Part shown: piece after piece, positions 32,191-44,359 of the stretch
Layout: each line of letters starts with the position of its first letter
Numbering within the stretch: the first letter of the stretch is position 1
Assembly (NCBI RefSeq): GCF_932276165.1
Contig: NC_064000.1
Coordinates: 1,922,001-1,986,000 of the forward strand
From: Plutella xylostella
Lineage: Eukaryota; Arthropoda; Insecta; Lepidoptera; Plutellidae
DNA length: 64,000 nucleotides
Reading direction: 5' to 3'
Notes under the pieces: model-generated
What the model was told of the DNA's origin: nothing
Seen by the model: the letters and a program-made list of their open reading frames with translations, nothing else
Database searches by the model: none
Program-made: the position numbers and the translations under genes

Positions 32191-33268
32191 ATAACATGTG
32201 CCCACAATGTTTCTTATCTTTGTTTTTTTTTACGTATACCTTGACTAATCGTGCTAATCAGGATATTTTGTGACAGAAGCAGGTATTTGTTTAATTCAGA
32301 GCTATCTATTTTGTGATATTACCAGGAGGTCATTTCCTATTTATCTATATTTAGTAAATTAGTTTACTTACTAGGCGGTCCCAACCTTGTATGTAATCTA
32401 GCTTAATCTTTAAACGAAATAAACGATATTATTATTATTATTATTTTCTAATAGTAAAACCGAATTACAACGTCTACGCCGCAAAATAAGCTCCCCACCG
32501 CAAACTATTATGCCGTCCACAGCCCTGTTCCCCTCTCAGATAGCATTCCTTGTTAGTTTGTCTGCTCCGGTAGCCATTACAACCTGAGTCAACAGAATCT
32601 TACTTCCATCCAAGATACGCCTTTCTCTCCTGCTACTGCAAGGCTTCAGCAGTTAAGGTCGTAGAACAGTGCCGGTGATTTTATTTTAAAAACTTTTTTT
32701 TTATTATGATGTTCTTAAATAGAACTTTTTTCATGCTGTAAATAGTGTCGGTCCCGAAAATTTTATGGTTTGGAATTTGATGAAGAAATTATACAACACA
32801 GGTTTACAAACAGACTTAAATAATACAAACAGGCGGCCTTAATGAAAAAGCATTTCTTGTAGCCAACCTTAGATAGGTGGAAAACTATTATATTATTGTT
32901 TTGTTATGAATCTCATTTTATTTGTGGGCTTTTAACTTTTAATTGAGGTTCTAGTTTTGTGTCTATTTAAAAAAAATGCATGCCTATAAATTTTAAGGCT
33001 TTAATCCTATACTACTGTATATTCATAACGCCAGCCTTGTAATTATGACAGCATTATCAATCAGCCAATTAACTGGCAACACCATCGATCAAGATGCCCA
33101 CTACACGATAGCACTCTAATAAATGGGAAAGCAAAATGCGCTATTTTTAACGGAAATTTATGATATACACTAGAGAATTTTAATAATAATAAGGTGAAAA
33201 CGCCACATTATCTCAACGCTAACAGCCGAGACGCCATCCGCCTCTGTAAGGTTAGTTTAGCTAAACTA
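32191..33268. other. 1.1 kb, mostly unannotated
   Basis: Contains a minus-strand LINE-tail piece at 32790-32880 (AGGCGGCCTTAATGAAAAAG). An ATT microsatellite ends at 32445. No exon or ORF supportable. Confidence 0.45.
32790..32880 (-). repeat. truncated LINE 3' end
   Basis: GGCGGCCTTAATGAAAAAGCATTT and AGCCAACCTTAG match the wording of the 3' UTR of the intact LINE at 37059-37100. Confidence 0.6.
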
Positions 33269-33445
33269 AGGGTGCTTACATAGAGAATCGGGTTCCCTGT
33301 ATCTACTTGTACCGGTAACCTGATTATGCGAAAGCGCTCATGACATTTAAAAATCCGGAAAATGCTCCGTGAGTGACCGCTTTCCCATAATCAGGTTACC
33401 GGTACACGTAGATACAGGGAACCCGATTCTCTATGTAAGCACCCT
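33269..33445. mobile_element. 177-bp foldback element
   Basis: AGGGTGCTTACATAGAGAAT at the left is matched inverted by ATTCTCTATGTAAGCACCCT at the right; arms of about 65 bp include GATACAGGGAACCCGATTCT and GGTAACCTGATTA. The centre is about 45 bp. No clear target duplication. Confidence 0.82.
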
Positions 33446-34828
33446 AAAACCGAATGAATGAAAGCTCTGAAACAAATCGGTATACTTTTTAACACTACTA
33501 GAAAGAGTCATGGTTAGCGCAAAAACTTTTTTTTCTTTACTAGAATGACCCCCTGTCTACCCATATCCGGTGGTGGGCGGTTCGCTAACTCGATTGGAAT
33601 AGTTAGAACTAGTTAGTTCCGGCACCGTTTGTGTACAACCTGACAGTGGCGCAGTCTATTCTTGTGTTAGGTAGCCTAGAGTGTACCTAACTCAATCAAA
33701 AATCGTACAGCAGATCAGCGAGACCCAGTTTTGCGAATGTGAACCAGTTCGCTCAACTTCCGGTCTAGTAATTGAACTACGGAATCAAACAGTTTCTTAT
33801 GTCATTTGGGTAAATCTAACTAAGCAACTTATGTTTTGCCGACCAGCTACTCACAGCAATACAGTCGTCGAAATATAAGAGGCCCGTTTGGACAGCTCTA
33901 AAATGTATGGACAGCTGGTGTCAAACCTAAATCATAAAAAATCTACACAATAAGTAACTTTTGGTGCTTTAAAAGTTCTTTTTTCTTTCGACCGTTAAAT
34001 AATAAGCCAGATTATGCGTCTTTCTTATATATTTCATCAAGTAAATCAAGGGTATACCTAAATAGCAAATTTGTGTAGCCGTCCAAACGGCCTATTATAT
34101 TTCGTCGCCTGTACATAATGTCATTCCAACGTTCTGCTAAACGTAAAGTCCGGTTAAACTGGCAGATATGCAGGGCGTTAACGAAAGTTTGGCACTGAAG
34201 CTGAAAGGGGTTGACTCAGTGGGTCATTCAAAACAACTTTTTATTTACTTACTGTGCTTACTTACTCTACCTAGGTGCCTGCTGTTATATTTATAAGAAT
34301 GTCAGTTAGTAGGTACATTGTTTTTGCTAACTTATACATGAAGTTGCAACACTTTCCATGTTTTACAAGAGTTATACCGAGCCACGTAAACTTCACACCT
34401 ACAGCCTTATTATCTAAAATCATTAATACCTAATTGAAGCATCTATCGAAATAATTATCATCTCGTTCAGATAAAATTATAGTAAGTACACGTCAAACTT
34501 ATACCACCCTTGTTTTTCATTAGTGGGAATATTACTATTCTACTAGGATAATATTAAGTACCGGAAAAACAGAATACAGTTTATCGGAAAAGGTCCTATA
34601 AACGAATAATAATGGCGCTATACTCGGAATCAAAACAATATCAGCTTTCGGCAAACACAAAGGGAACCTACGTCACGATGTCTGACAGATGACGTCATAA
34701 TCTGACGCACCTTTGGCACATGCCAAATCTTGTCCGTTGAGGGAATAACAATTCCATAGGTACGGATTCTAATATTTTGCAGTGACATAGCGAGCTTAGC
34801 TTATAGTTTTGTTTATGATTTATGCATT
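33446..34828. other. 1.4 kb without a supported gene
   Basis: A 65-codon ORF at 33681-33878 has no features. Otherwise AT-rich, nothing recognisable. Confidence 0.45.
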
Positions 34829-34830
34829 TA

Positions 34831-35043
34831 TAGTGCCACAAACTTATCTGTTCCGGTGACAGCTCACGTAAATGTGTAATATTTCTTAATTCTATAAGAT
34901 TTTAAGTTTGCCAGTAGTGGTAATTCGCTCTTGTGGTTTCAATAAACCCATTTAATCTATATCAATATATAATTCATTAGTAAATAATGAGATATGGATC
35001 AATTTAGTTCGCTCTCACCGGAACAGATAAGTTTGTCGCACTA
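34831..35043. mobile_element. family G MITE, complete copy
   Basis: 213 bp, ends TAGTGCCACAAACTTATCTG and inverse, TA on both sides (34829-34830, 35044-35045). It lets one see how the second copy at 36919-42724 was split. No ORF. Confidence 0.85.
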
Positions 35044-35280
35044 TACACTCACGGGTAATGAAAAAGTTCCATTGTGGAAATCACCAACTTAAACCTAAAC
35101 GGAAAAAGCTAACTTAATGACGCCTTCTACGACATTTCAGTACATTTAAGGGCGCATCAGAATATTAACAACCAAAAATTTAAATTTTGTTCTAATTTGA
35201 AATATTTTTTTTTTAAATTGGGTCTATTTGGTGTCTGCATATTGTAAGTGGAACTGTTTCTTTGCTCGTGAGGGTATGTT
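35042..35280. mobile_element. repeat family E MITE
   Basis: Starts ACACTCACGGGTAATGAAAA and ends TTTCTTTGCTCGTGAGGGT; lies directly against the family G MITE at a shared TATA. Confidence 0.75.
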
Positions 35281-35847
35281 CGAATGAAAATTATACAGAT
35301 TGTCTCAACAGAGGTAGAGTTATAGATAGCAGGTGATTATGTCACTCGAGTACTCATATTTCGTGCACCGTGCACCCCATATAACAATTTAACAATATTA
35401 TACCCAAATAAAACGAATAGTTTTCTATTCGATTAAATTCGATCAGTCACGGGCATAGGCCTGTCAATAATTGATGATTGAGTGGAATTTACGGCACGTT
35501 GTATAGTTTTTTTCATGCAATAGCCTTTTTTCATGAAGCTCATTCTTTTTCAGCTACGCAGCAACTTGTTTTATGAAGTTGTAAAGTTTATATTTTTAAT
35601 TTTATAATGCAATTTAACACTTTCATTTCAAATCTAGATTAGTTTACTAACCTAGATTCTCATTAAAAAGGCTTACTTAAGTAAAATACAAAAAAAATAA
35701 AAAATATACAAATGTATTATAAATATAACAGCAATCTTATTACCTTAGCTTAGTACTCTTAATACTACTGTAAATAAACCTAAATCAATATCTAGTTATG
35801 TAATAATTACTTGATCGGGGGATCACTATAGCTTACAATAATTTAGC
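35281..35847. other. no supported gene
   Basis: AT-rich, nothing recognised. Confidence 0.45.
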
Positions 35848-36246
35848 GTCAATTCACACGTACCACAACCACACCACGTTGCAGCGACATAATGTGGTCA
35901 ATCTGTGGTTACGTGTGAATAGTGTGGCAGCGGCTTTTTGCAGTTGCGTTGTGGCAGCGACAAAATGTCGATGTGTTTGTGTTGTCGCTGTCGTTGCGAT
36001 GTGGTAACCACGTCGTCGTATGCAGTTTAATAGGGAGAGGAGGTGGCCGCGGTGCCGCCGCGATGTGGTTGCGATGTGGTCGTATTACACAGGTGGTCGA
36101 TAACAATGGCAAAATGTGGCATGTGTGAATTGGATTATTCATTGTCAATACAAAATATACGCCCGACCACACGGCGTGGTTGTGGTGTGGTTGTTGCTGT
36201 GGTGTGGTTGTGGCTGTGGTGTGGTTGTGGTACGTCTGAATTGACC
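35848..36246. mobile_element. TGTGG-rich foldback element
   Basis: Left end GTCAATTCACACGTACCACA and right end inverse with few differences; the right arm has three tandem TGTGGTGTGGTTGTGGC-type units and the interior is dense in TGTGG/CGATGTGG words. Open frames on both strands (up to 90 codons) follow from the repetitive, stop-poor composition. Confidence 0.75.
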
Positions 36247-36453
36247 CTAACGAACGAGAGCAGTCACAAATTCGGTACGTTTATTGCAACAATACGGAGT
36301 CGTCTTAAGCCCTAATCGGCCAAAGTATATATGGAGCCCATTTGAACTTTAACCCCTTGAGTTAAGGGCGAAACCAATGAAATAATTTGACTAGCCATGA
36401 TCGGGTTCAAATACGGAGCATTTTGCTAACCACGGCTCTATTTCGTTGCATTA

Positions 36454-36606
36454 AGTGCCAATTTCCCCATAGTCGGTTAGAGCATAAACAGGTATTAGTG
36501 GCGGACTTTTAATACATATTCTGTCAAGAATTTTATATGGAGGTGACGGATAATTGATAAACCAATCCCGGTTGGTTAGGTAACCGACTATGGAGAAATT
36601 GGCACT
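36454..36606. mobile_element. family F foldback MITE
   Basis: AGTGCCAATTTCCCCATAGT is mirrored by ACTATGGAGAAATTGGCACT, arms about 35 bp with CGGTTAG next to them. A related pair lies at 57025-57472. Confidence 0.75.
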
Positions 36607-37338
36607 AAGCGTGCCCATTGCATAAACGCTCTCATTCTTTGGTTTTTCGTAAGCTAAAGTGGCCATCAAAGAGTTCAGCAGCATAAGCTGGCCCTTGAGA
36701 TCCAAAACTTACTTACCCAGGGTACGTGAGGGTCTTTGTGGTGAAGGAAGTAACTAAATGTTGTAATCTTAGATTAATGATATACGGACCAGATGGTCTG
36801 TCATATTTATACAAAAACAAGGCAAAAAACTTTTCGCATTTGGTTTACTGTTGAACCGTTTTTGGTTCAAACTAATGACTACCAATGAATAAAGTCACAA
36901 ATCTTGTTATCGAAATACAGCGTCACAAACTTATCTGTTCCGGTAAGAGCGAACTAAATTGATACATAAAGATAAAAAAGATAAGATAAAATACACTTTA
37001 TTGCACACAAAACGAAATAGTATCACAAACATAGAAAAGAAAAATGGTACAATTGGCGGCCTTATTACTAAAAGTAATCTCTTCCAGACAACCACATTGA
37101 AAGGAAATATAAAGTATAAAGAAAGGGGTAACGTGTGACAAGACAAGAGAAAATACAACATAATTACTATGAACAATGTGTACCTGTAAATACCTACATA
37201 CAATAATACTTAAATATATTATGAACATATATAAATACTTTAAACCTACATAGCTATTAATAATTATATACCTAGACCTTATATGTAATAATACAATACA
37301 TACATAAATAAATATCTATATATATATGCTGGTTTATT

Positions 37339-40311
37339 CTAATCTGGATAAGCTAAATTTAAGTAATGCTGTCTGAGCTTGTTTTTGAAGGATGGTAGAG
37401 AGGGTGCGAGTCTGATTTCCATGGGCAGATCGTTCCATAATTTAACAGCCTGAAAAGTGAAGGAACCCTCATAAAACACCGTGGTGCAAGAGGGAACATG
37501 AAGGCGAAAGTTATGAGATGAACGTAGTGAGCGGCTGTGTGTGGAGCATCTCAACTCAAAACGCTCCTTAAGGTATGTTGGGGAACAAGGATTGAACAGT
37601 ACCGAATAAAGTAGTGAAAGTATGTGAGTATTCCGTCGAAGACGAATTGGGAGCCACTTGAGTTTTTGTCGGAATACAGATACATGGTCATATTTTCTTA
37701 AGCCAAATATGAATCGTATGCAATAATTTTGAAGACGCTCAAGCTTGTTAAGTTGCTCCTCAGTGAGATCAAGATAGCTGGTATCGGCGTAGTCAAGAAC
37801 GGGAAGAAGGAGTGATTGAGCTAAAGCAATTTTGGTGGAGGTAGGAAGGAAATTGCGTAGTCTTCGAAGTGATCCCCCGGAAGCAAACATCCTCCGGCTA
37901 ACCGCCTCCAGCTGAGGACTCCATGTCAGAAACTTGTCAAAAATAACGCCAAGATTCCTGACCGTATCACTATAGGGTACATGAACCCCGTCAAAATAAA
38001 TTGGCGGCACCATCCGAAGAAAATTATTGTTCATCAACCTAGAACTTCCAATAAGAATAACTTGAGTTTTCTTCGGATTGACCATAAGGCCATGGTGTTT
38101 ACTCCAGTCTACTATTTTAGTTAGGTCAGTGTTCATAGTATCAATTGCTTGAGCTAGATTAGAAGGAGAAGCGTGTGCATAAATCTGGAGATCGTCTGCA
38201 TAAAGATGGTAGGAAGAAATCAGCTTATCAGAAATGGAGTTAATAAAAATAGCGAAGAGCAGAGGAGATAGCACACCACCTTGTGGGACACCGGCTGTGA
38301 TATCACACCATTGGGAGTATGAATCCTCAATGCGTATACGCTGCCGTCGCCCCTGCAGATAACTGCGAAACCAGTCAATTACCATTGGAGATATGTTAAG
38401 TGATCGAAGTATTCCTAGCAAGATTTCGAAGTTAACAGTATTGAAGGCATTACTAAAGTCTAACAAGGAGAGGATTGTGATTTTACCATTGTCCATGCCC
38501 TGGCGAATGTCATCAGAGATCTTCACGAGCGCTGTGACAGTGCTATGGCCAGGGCGAAAACCGGATTGGTAAGGATTCATAAGGTTATTGCGGGTAAGGA
38601 AATTGGATAGTTGGAAATGTACAAGGCGTTCTAGGACTTTTGAAAGGAAAGGAAGAATAGATATGGGGCGATAATCGGAAAATGAGGTTGGGTTGGATTT
38701 CTTAGGTAAAGGGACAACTTGAGCTTCTTTCCAGGCAGAGGGAAATATACCACAGGAAATAGAGGAATTGAGGATATTTGTGATGATGGGAAGGATAATG
38801 TCTAGGATAGGGATTATCATGTTACGACTTAAACTGTCGCTTCCAATTGCATTGGAAGTAATAGAAATAATGACCTTCTTAACATCACAATTGGAAAATT
38901 GACTTAAATGGAAAGAAGGAAAGTCAGGGGTTGGTAAGGCTGATAGGCGACCGAGTGTACTAGATTTCACGGCATCATTCATGGCCGAAGACGATGAGAA
39001 ATGTGAATTCAAGGATTCAATGTCTAAATCTTTACGGATAGAATTGTTACGAGATTTACCAACTCCCAGTGACCTAAGGAACTTCCAAACTTTGGCTGGA
39101 TCGCCATTTTCTACAGATTGATGGATGTGGCGGCGTTGTGCATCCCTACACAACTTATTGCAGCGATTACGAATAGCAATATACTTCTCCTTGTTCGCTT
39201 CAGAGGCACGGAGTTTATACTTGGTCTTGGCAGAATTTTTTTCAAGAATAACCTTCTTAATCTCTTCAGTGAGCCAGGGAGCCGGAAGATGTTTTAACCG
39301 AACCGCTTTTACTGGTGCATGCACATCGTATAGGCCGGTAAGGAGGGAGTTGAATTTTAAAACCTGTTCATCAACGCTGGCTGCGTTGAGAACAGATGTC
39401 CAGTCCGTACGAAGCGCATCACGACGCAAACTGTCCAGGTCCATACCACCAAAACTACGCAGCATGAGAGTTCTTGACTTCGCCTTAGGGGGGCGGACTT
39501 TATACGATAGATATATTAAGTCATGATAAGAGAATCCAGTGGACCCGCACTGGCCGTGCTTAGCAACATGATCAGTAGAAGATACGAGAATAAGATCAAG
39601 AAGAGAGGGTTCGCAATTAGGAAAATGATGAGTGGCACTCAGAGGGAGAACATTCATGTTGCTAGACTTGACTATAGATTGAAAGGTAGAAGACCGAGAA
39701 TCATTTTTAAGGAGACAAGTATTAAAATCACCCATAATAATGGTATGACTATAATTAGGAATATAATTGACCAATAGCGTTTCAAAAGAGCTGAAGAAAT
39801 TTACACGCAATGAGGAGCTGTAATACACGCCAAGTAATATTTTGGCGTGTGACATCGTTACTTCAATAAGTAGATGTTCGCCCGCATTGCCTGGTGGTGG
39901 TTGAGTGGACAAGCTAAGTATGGAGTAGGGAATGTGCGAGCGGAGATAGATAGCTACGCCACCGCCACCACTGCCAGTGCGATCATTGCGTATGAGACTA
40001 AAACCAGGCAACGCGTACGAAGCAGACGGGAGACATGGCTTGAGCCATGACTCGGAAACTAAAATTGCGTGTAGGTTTTTATTTTCAAAAGAAGTCAGCA
40101 TATCAGAAAAATGAGACGGAATACTCTGGGCGTTTATATGAATAACGTTGAAATTATCCTTCACATCCGTGAATACGGAGTCAAGGACATCAGGTAGATC
40201 AGGAAGACTATGAAAGCTACTACCGGCACTGTTCAATTCATCTGACTCGGAACCATCGAAATATTCAGAAGCTAGTGACTCTTCATCACTACTCACGTCA
40301 AGAGCTACTTG

Positions 40312-40314
<3 letters not shown>
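37339..40314 (-). CDS. LINE ORF2: endonuclease and reverse transcriptase
   Basis: 991 codons with no break. Endonuclease about 52-275: VIHINAQSIPSH (57-68), LVSESWLK (85-92), GGGGVAIYL (116-124), MGDFNTC (194-200), YHDLIYL (263-269). RT about 530-790: DYRPISILPF (547-556), YQSGFRPGHST (582-592), LLDFSNAFNTV (617-627), GVPQGGVLSP (675-684), YADD (705-708), then the thumb and C-terminal domain. It copies LINE RNA at a nicked target site in the nucleus. The LDFSNAFNTV wording suggests a CR1/L2 or Jockey relative; I cannot fix the clade. The ATG at 40314 lies within the RTE target duplication, so the start is present on both sides of the insert; but transcript from ORF1 now runs into an RTE poly(A). 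Confidence 0.9.
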
Positions 40315-40359
<45 letters not shown>

Positions 40360-41157
40360 AGCCTGGTTAGTGTCCCACTGCTGGGCAAAGGCCTCCTTAT
40401 AAATTGACCACCGGTCCCGATCCTGTGCCTCCTTCGGCCATTGAGGTAAAAACTTGTCGAGGTCGTCCCGCCATCTCCGTCTGGGTCTTCCACGACGCCG
40501 ACGTCCATCATTGGGCACCCACTCGGTGACAATTCTTGCCCACCGGTCCGGGTGCATGCGACAGACGTGGCCTGCCCAGGCCCACTTCAGCTTCGCAGTC
40601 TGTGCGCCCACATCAGTTATACGAGTCGAGGAGCGTAGCGTGGTGTTCCGGATTCGGTCAATCCTTCGTACACCAAGTATAGTACGCTCCATCGCTCTTT
40701 GGCAAACCTTGAGTTTGGACTTCTGATGTTCGGTCAGAGACCAAGTCTGTGCACCGTAGGTTAGGACAGGCAGTATACACATGTCGATGAGTTGGCGTTT
40801 GAGTGTTAGAGGGAGAGTGCCCTTCATAAGATCTTTCATGGACCAGAAGCTCTTCCAGGCGTTGGTAATGCGTCTTTCGACTTCCTTGTCCTGCCTGTTT
40901 TCGAAGGATGCTATCTGGCCCAAGTAGATATACTCATCGACATATCCTATTTCCTGCCCGTCTACCTCGACCCTACTTTTGGCGCTATTGGTCATGACTT
41001 GTGTCTTAGACCTATTCATCTTCAGCCCCACCTCAAGGCTCGCCGTGCTAAGGTCTTGTAGCATTTGTGTCAATTCTGATGCGGACGGAGCGAACAAGAC
41101 TATATCGTCGGCGAAGCGTAGGTTTGTTAGCATTCTGCCACCAACGTTGAAGCCACA
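40315..41157 (-). mobile_element. RTE LINE fragment with poly(A) tail
   Basis: 5'-truncated RTE copy on the minus strand: its poly(A) (plus-strand poly-T, 40315-40355) ends it, and ACTTGCAT is duplicated at 40307-40314 and 41158-41165. Inserted in the LINE between ORF1 and ORF2. Confidence 0.92.
40354..41133 (-). CDS. RTE ORF C-terminal part (RT palm end to C-terminus)
   Basis: 259 codons with FADDIVLF (7-14, the RT catalytic box), KTQVMTNS, YLGQIASF, LTYGAQTWSLT, KLKWAWAGHVCRM and RRRGRPRRRWRDDL, then stop and poly(A). These are RTE-type endonuclease/reverse transcriptase features. The truncated open frame begins just before the FADD box, so RT activity is lost. The frame itself is undamaged, suggesting recent insertion. 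Confidence 0.88.
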
Positions 41158-41629
41158 ACTTGCATTAATACCAGCAAAAATAAATATAATTTTAAATATA
41201 ATAAAATAATATACCTAATATAATACTAACCTACACTAACAGTACAAATAATAATATACTAAAGTTTTACAATAAACTTGCAAATACCTGTAGGTACCTG
41301 CGAGCAACTATTGATACAGAAAATTTAACTAACAGAAATATTTTAACATCACAAAACAACATAAGCAAAAAGAAACAAAACGCAAAACAATATTATTTCG
41401 TTCCAAAAACTAAGTTATAACAGGAAAAACAAAATTACAAATAATAGTCTGTGTAACGCACGCTAAGACAGAATGTCAGTTGTCACTTGTCAAGTTGACA
41501 ATTTACTACGTCACGGACAACACGGACATAACACATAACCAATAAAAAAGAAAAATTCACATTGAACCAGTGGAGGGTACCAAATTGAACGCAAAAGAAC
41601 GAACTCCGGAAATGAAAATGTGATGGGGA

Positions 41630-42379
41630 CTACTTTCTTGGAACCCTCTTGACCCTAGCCTTAGCTGATGAGGCCACATCACCGGCTGTCTTCGCTTCTT
41701 TAGGCGCAGGCGCAGAGGCTGGTGCTTCAGGCGCCGCCGCGGCCGGGCAGATCACATTGAGCTCAGCCAGTGTCGTGATGCTGTGCTGCTTCCCGTCGCG
41801 GTCCAGCACAATGACGCAGCCGCCCCTCGTCCAGCAGCGCGAGACGCCGAGCCGCTGCCGGGCTGCCAGGAACGCATCGTGACGCGGCTTGGTCAGGAAC
41901 TCTGCTAGCGTCCGTCCGCTGCCCTTGAGCTTCGATTTAGCGTGCCATACCCTGTTCCTTACTGAGAGATCCTTGAATTTGACAAGGATAGGGCGAGGCT
42001 TATCTCCAACGCGGCCCAGCCTATGACAACGCGCAATGTCGGTGGCGCAGACGAATCCAGGGTCCTGTATGTGATCAGTCACAGCCTTCACAAGGGCAGC
42101 AACTGTGTCCTCGCTCTTACTGTCTGGAACACCATGCAGAAGAAGCATTTTCCGCCGGCTGTGTGTTTCCATCTTGTCGATGTGCTGCACCAACATCCCC
42201 ACCTGCTGCTGGAGGCTGCCCAGTGCCATCATGATGAACGAGCGGAACACAGAGAATTCAGCAGCCAGTCCGTCTGTGGTGGTGGAGGGCGGGGCCTTCG
42301 ACATCTGAGTGTGGAAGTCTGCCATTTTTGCAGTAAAATGCTCCTTCAGTTCATTGATTGAGTCAACAATATGCTCCAT
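41630..42379 (-). CDS. LINE ORF1: coiled-coil/RRM-type nucleic-acid-binding protein
   Basis: 249 codons. An N-terminal heptad-like region (1-75) is followed by RRKMLLLHGVPDS (75-87), CATDIARCHRLGRV (about 111-124), KPRPILVKFKD and RNRVWHAKSKLKG, a layout like ORF1 proteins of L1/CR1-type LINEs that coat RNA and act as chaperones in RNPs. The C-terminus is Ala/Pro/Lys-rich. GC-rich compared with flanks. The ATG at 42379 is the first in the element after a 180-bp leader. Paired with ORF2 downstream, though the 464-bp spacer is long for a LINE. Confidence 0.82.
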   Translation of the reverse strand: MEHIVDSINELKEHFTAKMADFHTQMSKAPPSTTTDGLAAEFSVFRSFIMMALGSLQQQVGMLVQHIDKMETHSRRKMLLLHGVPDSKSEDTVAALVKAVTDHIQDPGFVCATDIARCHRLGRVGDKPRPILVKFKDLSVRNRVWHAKSKLKGSGRTLAEFLTKPRHDAFLAARQRLGVSRCWTRGGCVIVLDRDGKQHSITTLAELNVICPAAAAPEAPASAPAPKEAKTAGDVASSAKARVKRVPRK

Positions 42380-42724
42380 TGCAGTGTTGTTTATATTGTG
42401 GTGTTATAAAAGATTATAATAGTCACTCGCAGGTAAAAACTATCACAATTTCATAAAATTTAAAAATTATTTCTTTTTATTTGGTAATTAATTATATTAA
42501 TTAAATTTAATTTAAAAGTTAATGTGTACTTTATTTCACATCTACCCGCGAAAAAAAGTCATATCTCATTATTTACTAATGAATTATATATTGATATAGA
42601 TTAGACGGGTTTATTGAAACCACAAGAGCGAATTACCACTACTGGCAAACTTAAAATCTTATAGAATGAAGAAATATTACGCATTTACGTGAGCTGTCAC
42701 CGGAACAGATAAGTTTGTGGCACT

Positions 42725-43552
42725 ATAATTCAAAATAAGACGTCAACGGTAGAATTTGGGTCTTATTTGTCGAGACGTTTCTTTTGCGCTGACACTCTAT
42801 CTAGTTCGTATTAAAATGTCGTTGATGGTAATAGTTAAGTTACGAACCCACCAATAGGTACGTAGAGCAGCTTGTAAGTTTTAGGTCAACACTGACTTAC
42901 GCAAAACTTAACACCCTGACAAGTGAAACTTGTAATAAGTAGTTTAAAACACGTGTTCAATGGATAAACGCGGTGTGTTTGGCAAAGTTTTTGGCAGAAG
43001 CTAAAAGTATTTAATATAACATAAGTATAAAATCAATTTTTTTTAATATTTTCCACTAACAGACGTTTGATAGGCGACTAAATACATTTAAGCATTTGCA
43101 GAAATTGCACCTAAGGGTCAGTTTTTCTGGTATTATTTAAAATACCTACTGATACCTATCGATTTTTTTATTCATACTTTTTGTATTAACTGACAGACAT
43201 TTTGACAAGTGACTAAATACGTTTAGAAGACATCAAAGATACTTTGCTCATACGTTTGGTAACCATCTTGTAGAATGTATACTATGTATTTCTCCTACAA
43301 TGTCAGTAAAACATTGTGTTTCTTGGTGATTCTTTCCACTCAAGGTTAGATAAACCTATTGTCGTGTCTAGACAAAATAAATAGTGCTCCGTACGTTCTT
43401 CTTATTGACTTGTAAAGGCATTTGGTATATTGGAAAGCTTTCAATTTGAAATTCCTAATCGAAAAAGATGGGTGTTATATACTAAACGTATTATGTTAGT
43501 GGAGGCGTAGCTCCCAAATGGTCATACCGTTTTTTTTGGGTCATATGTTTTA
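42725..43552. other. no supported gene
   Basis: AT-rich. CTAAATACATTTAAGCATTTGC near 43078 resembles 57112-57150 and 57185-57210, probably an old shared repeat. No ORF. Confidence 0.4.
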
Positions 43553-43752
43553 CTAGCTGTTCCCGCGCGCTTCGCTTCGCCTTAAAAAGTTTTCCCGTGG
43601 GAATTCCGGGATAAAAAGTAGCCTATGTTCTTTCCCAGGGTCTAGACCGTATGTATACCAAGTTTCATTCAAATCCGTTCAGTAGTTTTGGCGTGAAAGA
43701 GTAACAGACAGACAGACAGACAGAGAGAAAGACAGACAGACAGACACAGTTA
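43553..43752 (+). repeat. repeat family A, copy 4
   Basis: ACTAGCTGTTCCCGCGCGC to CAGACACAGTTAGGATTA, with a long CAGA/GAGA tract (43706-43748). The usual TTTCGCATTTATAATATT end is replaced. Confidence 0.82.
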
Positions 43753-44359
43753 GGATTAATCCGTGTCTTCGTTCGCATATTTCATCAAAATCAGCTTATT
43801 TGTTCAAAATTCATGCGGGTTTTTTTTAACCATGGTTAGGTTACTATATCATTCATTGAAATTAAATGAAAAGATGTTTATACGATGTAAAATTACCTAT
43901 TTGTCGATAGTCATAACACTCATAACTCATAACATTACTCTACCACAACTTCCCAAAAGCTCCGCAACAAACGAGAAGAAATGGCGAAAGCACAGACCTG
44001 TATTTGAATACACAACGCTTGTCTCATTCCTTGTATAGAAACCAAGCGTGCCATTATTTTTATACCTACTGTCACATCAGTCACGTCACTTGAACGATTT
44101 AGTTTAGGAACGTCCCTAATGACACTGCGCTAAAGGAAGATAATTTCACTCCCTTTTTACACGCGAAGTACATGCACTTGCGTTGTCTACTCAAATACAG
44201 GTCTGTGGGTGAAAGAAACAAATAAAAATCTCGAAACAAATTTTTAAATGACACGATTCCGTATGCAATGTGAACGTGTATCCGCCATCACGTGTCGTGT
44301 TTTTGGACGAATCGTCACTGACTGATCTAGTGTAAACGGGCCCTCAGTGTATTATTCAT

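Larger units (their letters stand above)
36969..42559 (-). mobile_element. near-complete Jockey/CR1-group LINE
   Basis: Minus-strand element: 5' UTR (42559-42380), ORF1 (42379-41630), 464-bp AT-rich spacer, ORF2 (40314-37339), 3' UTR with AATAAAG-type signal and a TATCTT/TTATC tail at 36969-36995. It sits in a family G MITE with CATA duplicated, and it is itself interrupted between ORF1 and ORF2 by an RTE fragment (40315-41157). Both ORFs are open throughout, so it was recently competent. Confidence 0.88.
36919..42724. mobile_element. family G MITE split by a LINE
   Basis: The left piece (36919-36968) and the right piece (42560-42724) together correspond to the complete family G MITE at 34831-35043, read inverted. 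The LINE at 36969-42559 sits at the break, with CATA on both sides (36965-36968, 42560-42563). Confidence 0.85.

Noticed and set aside
35909..36315. overlapping ORFs of 68-90 codons on both strands
   Set aside because: They arise from TGTGG repeats that lack stop codons.
41649..42361. plus-strand ORFs of 77, 112 and 67 codons
   Set aside because: Shadows of the GC-rich LINE ORF1 on the minus strand.
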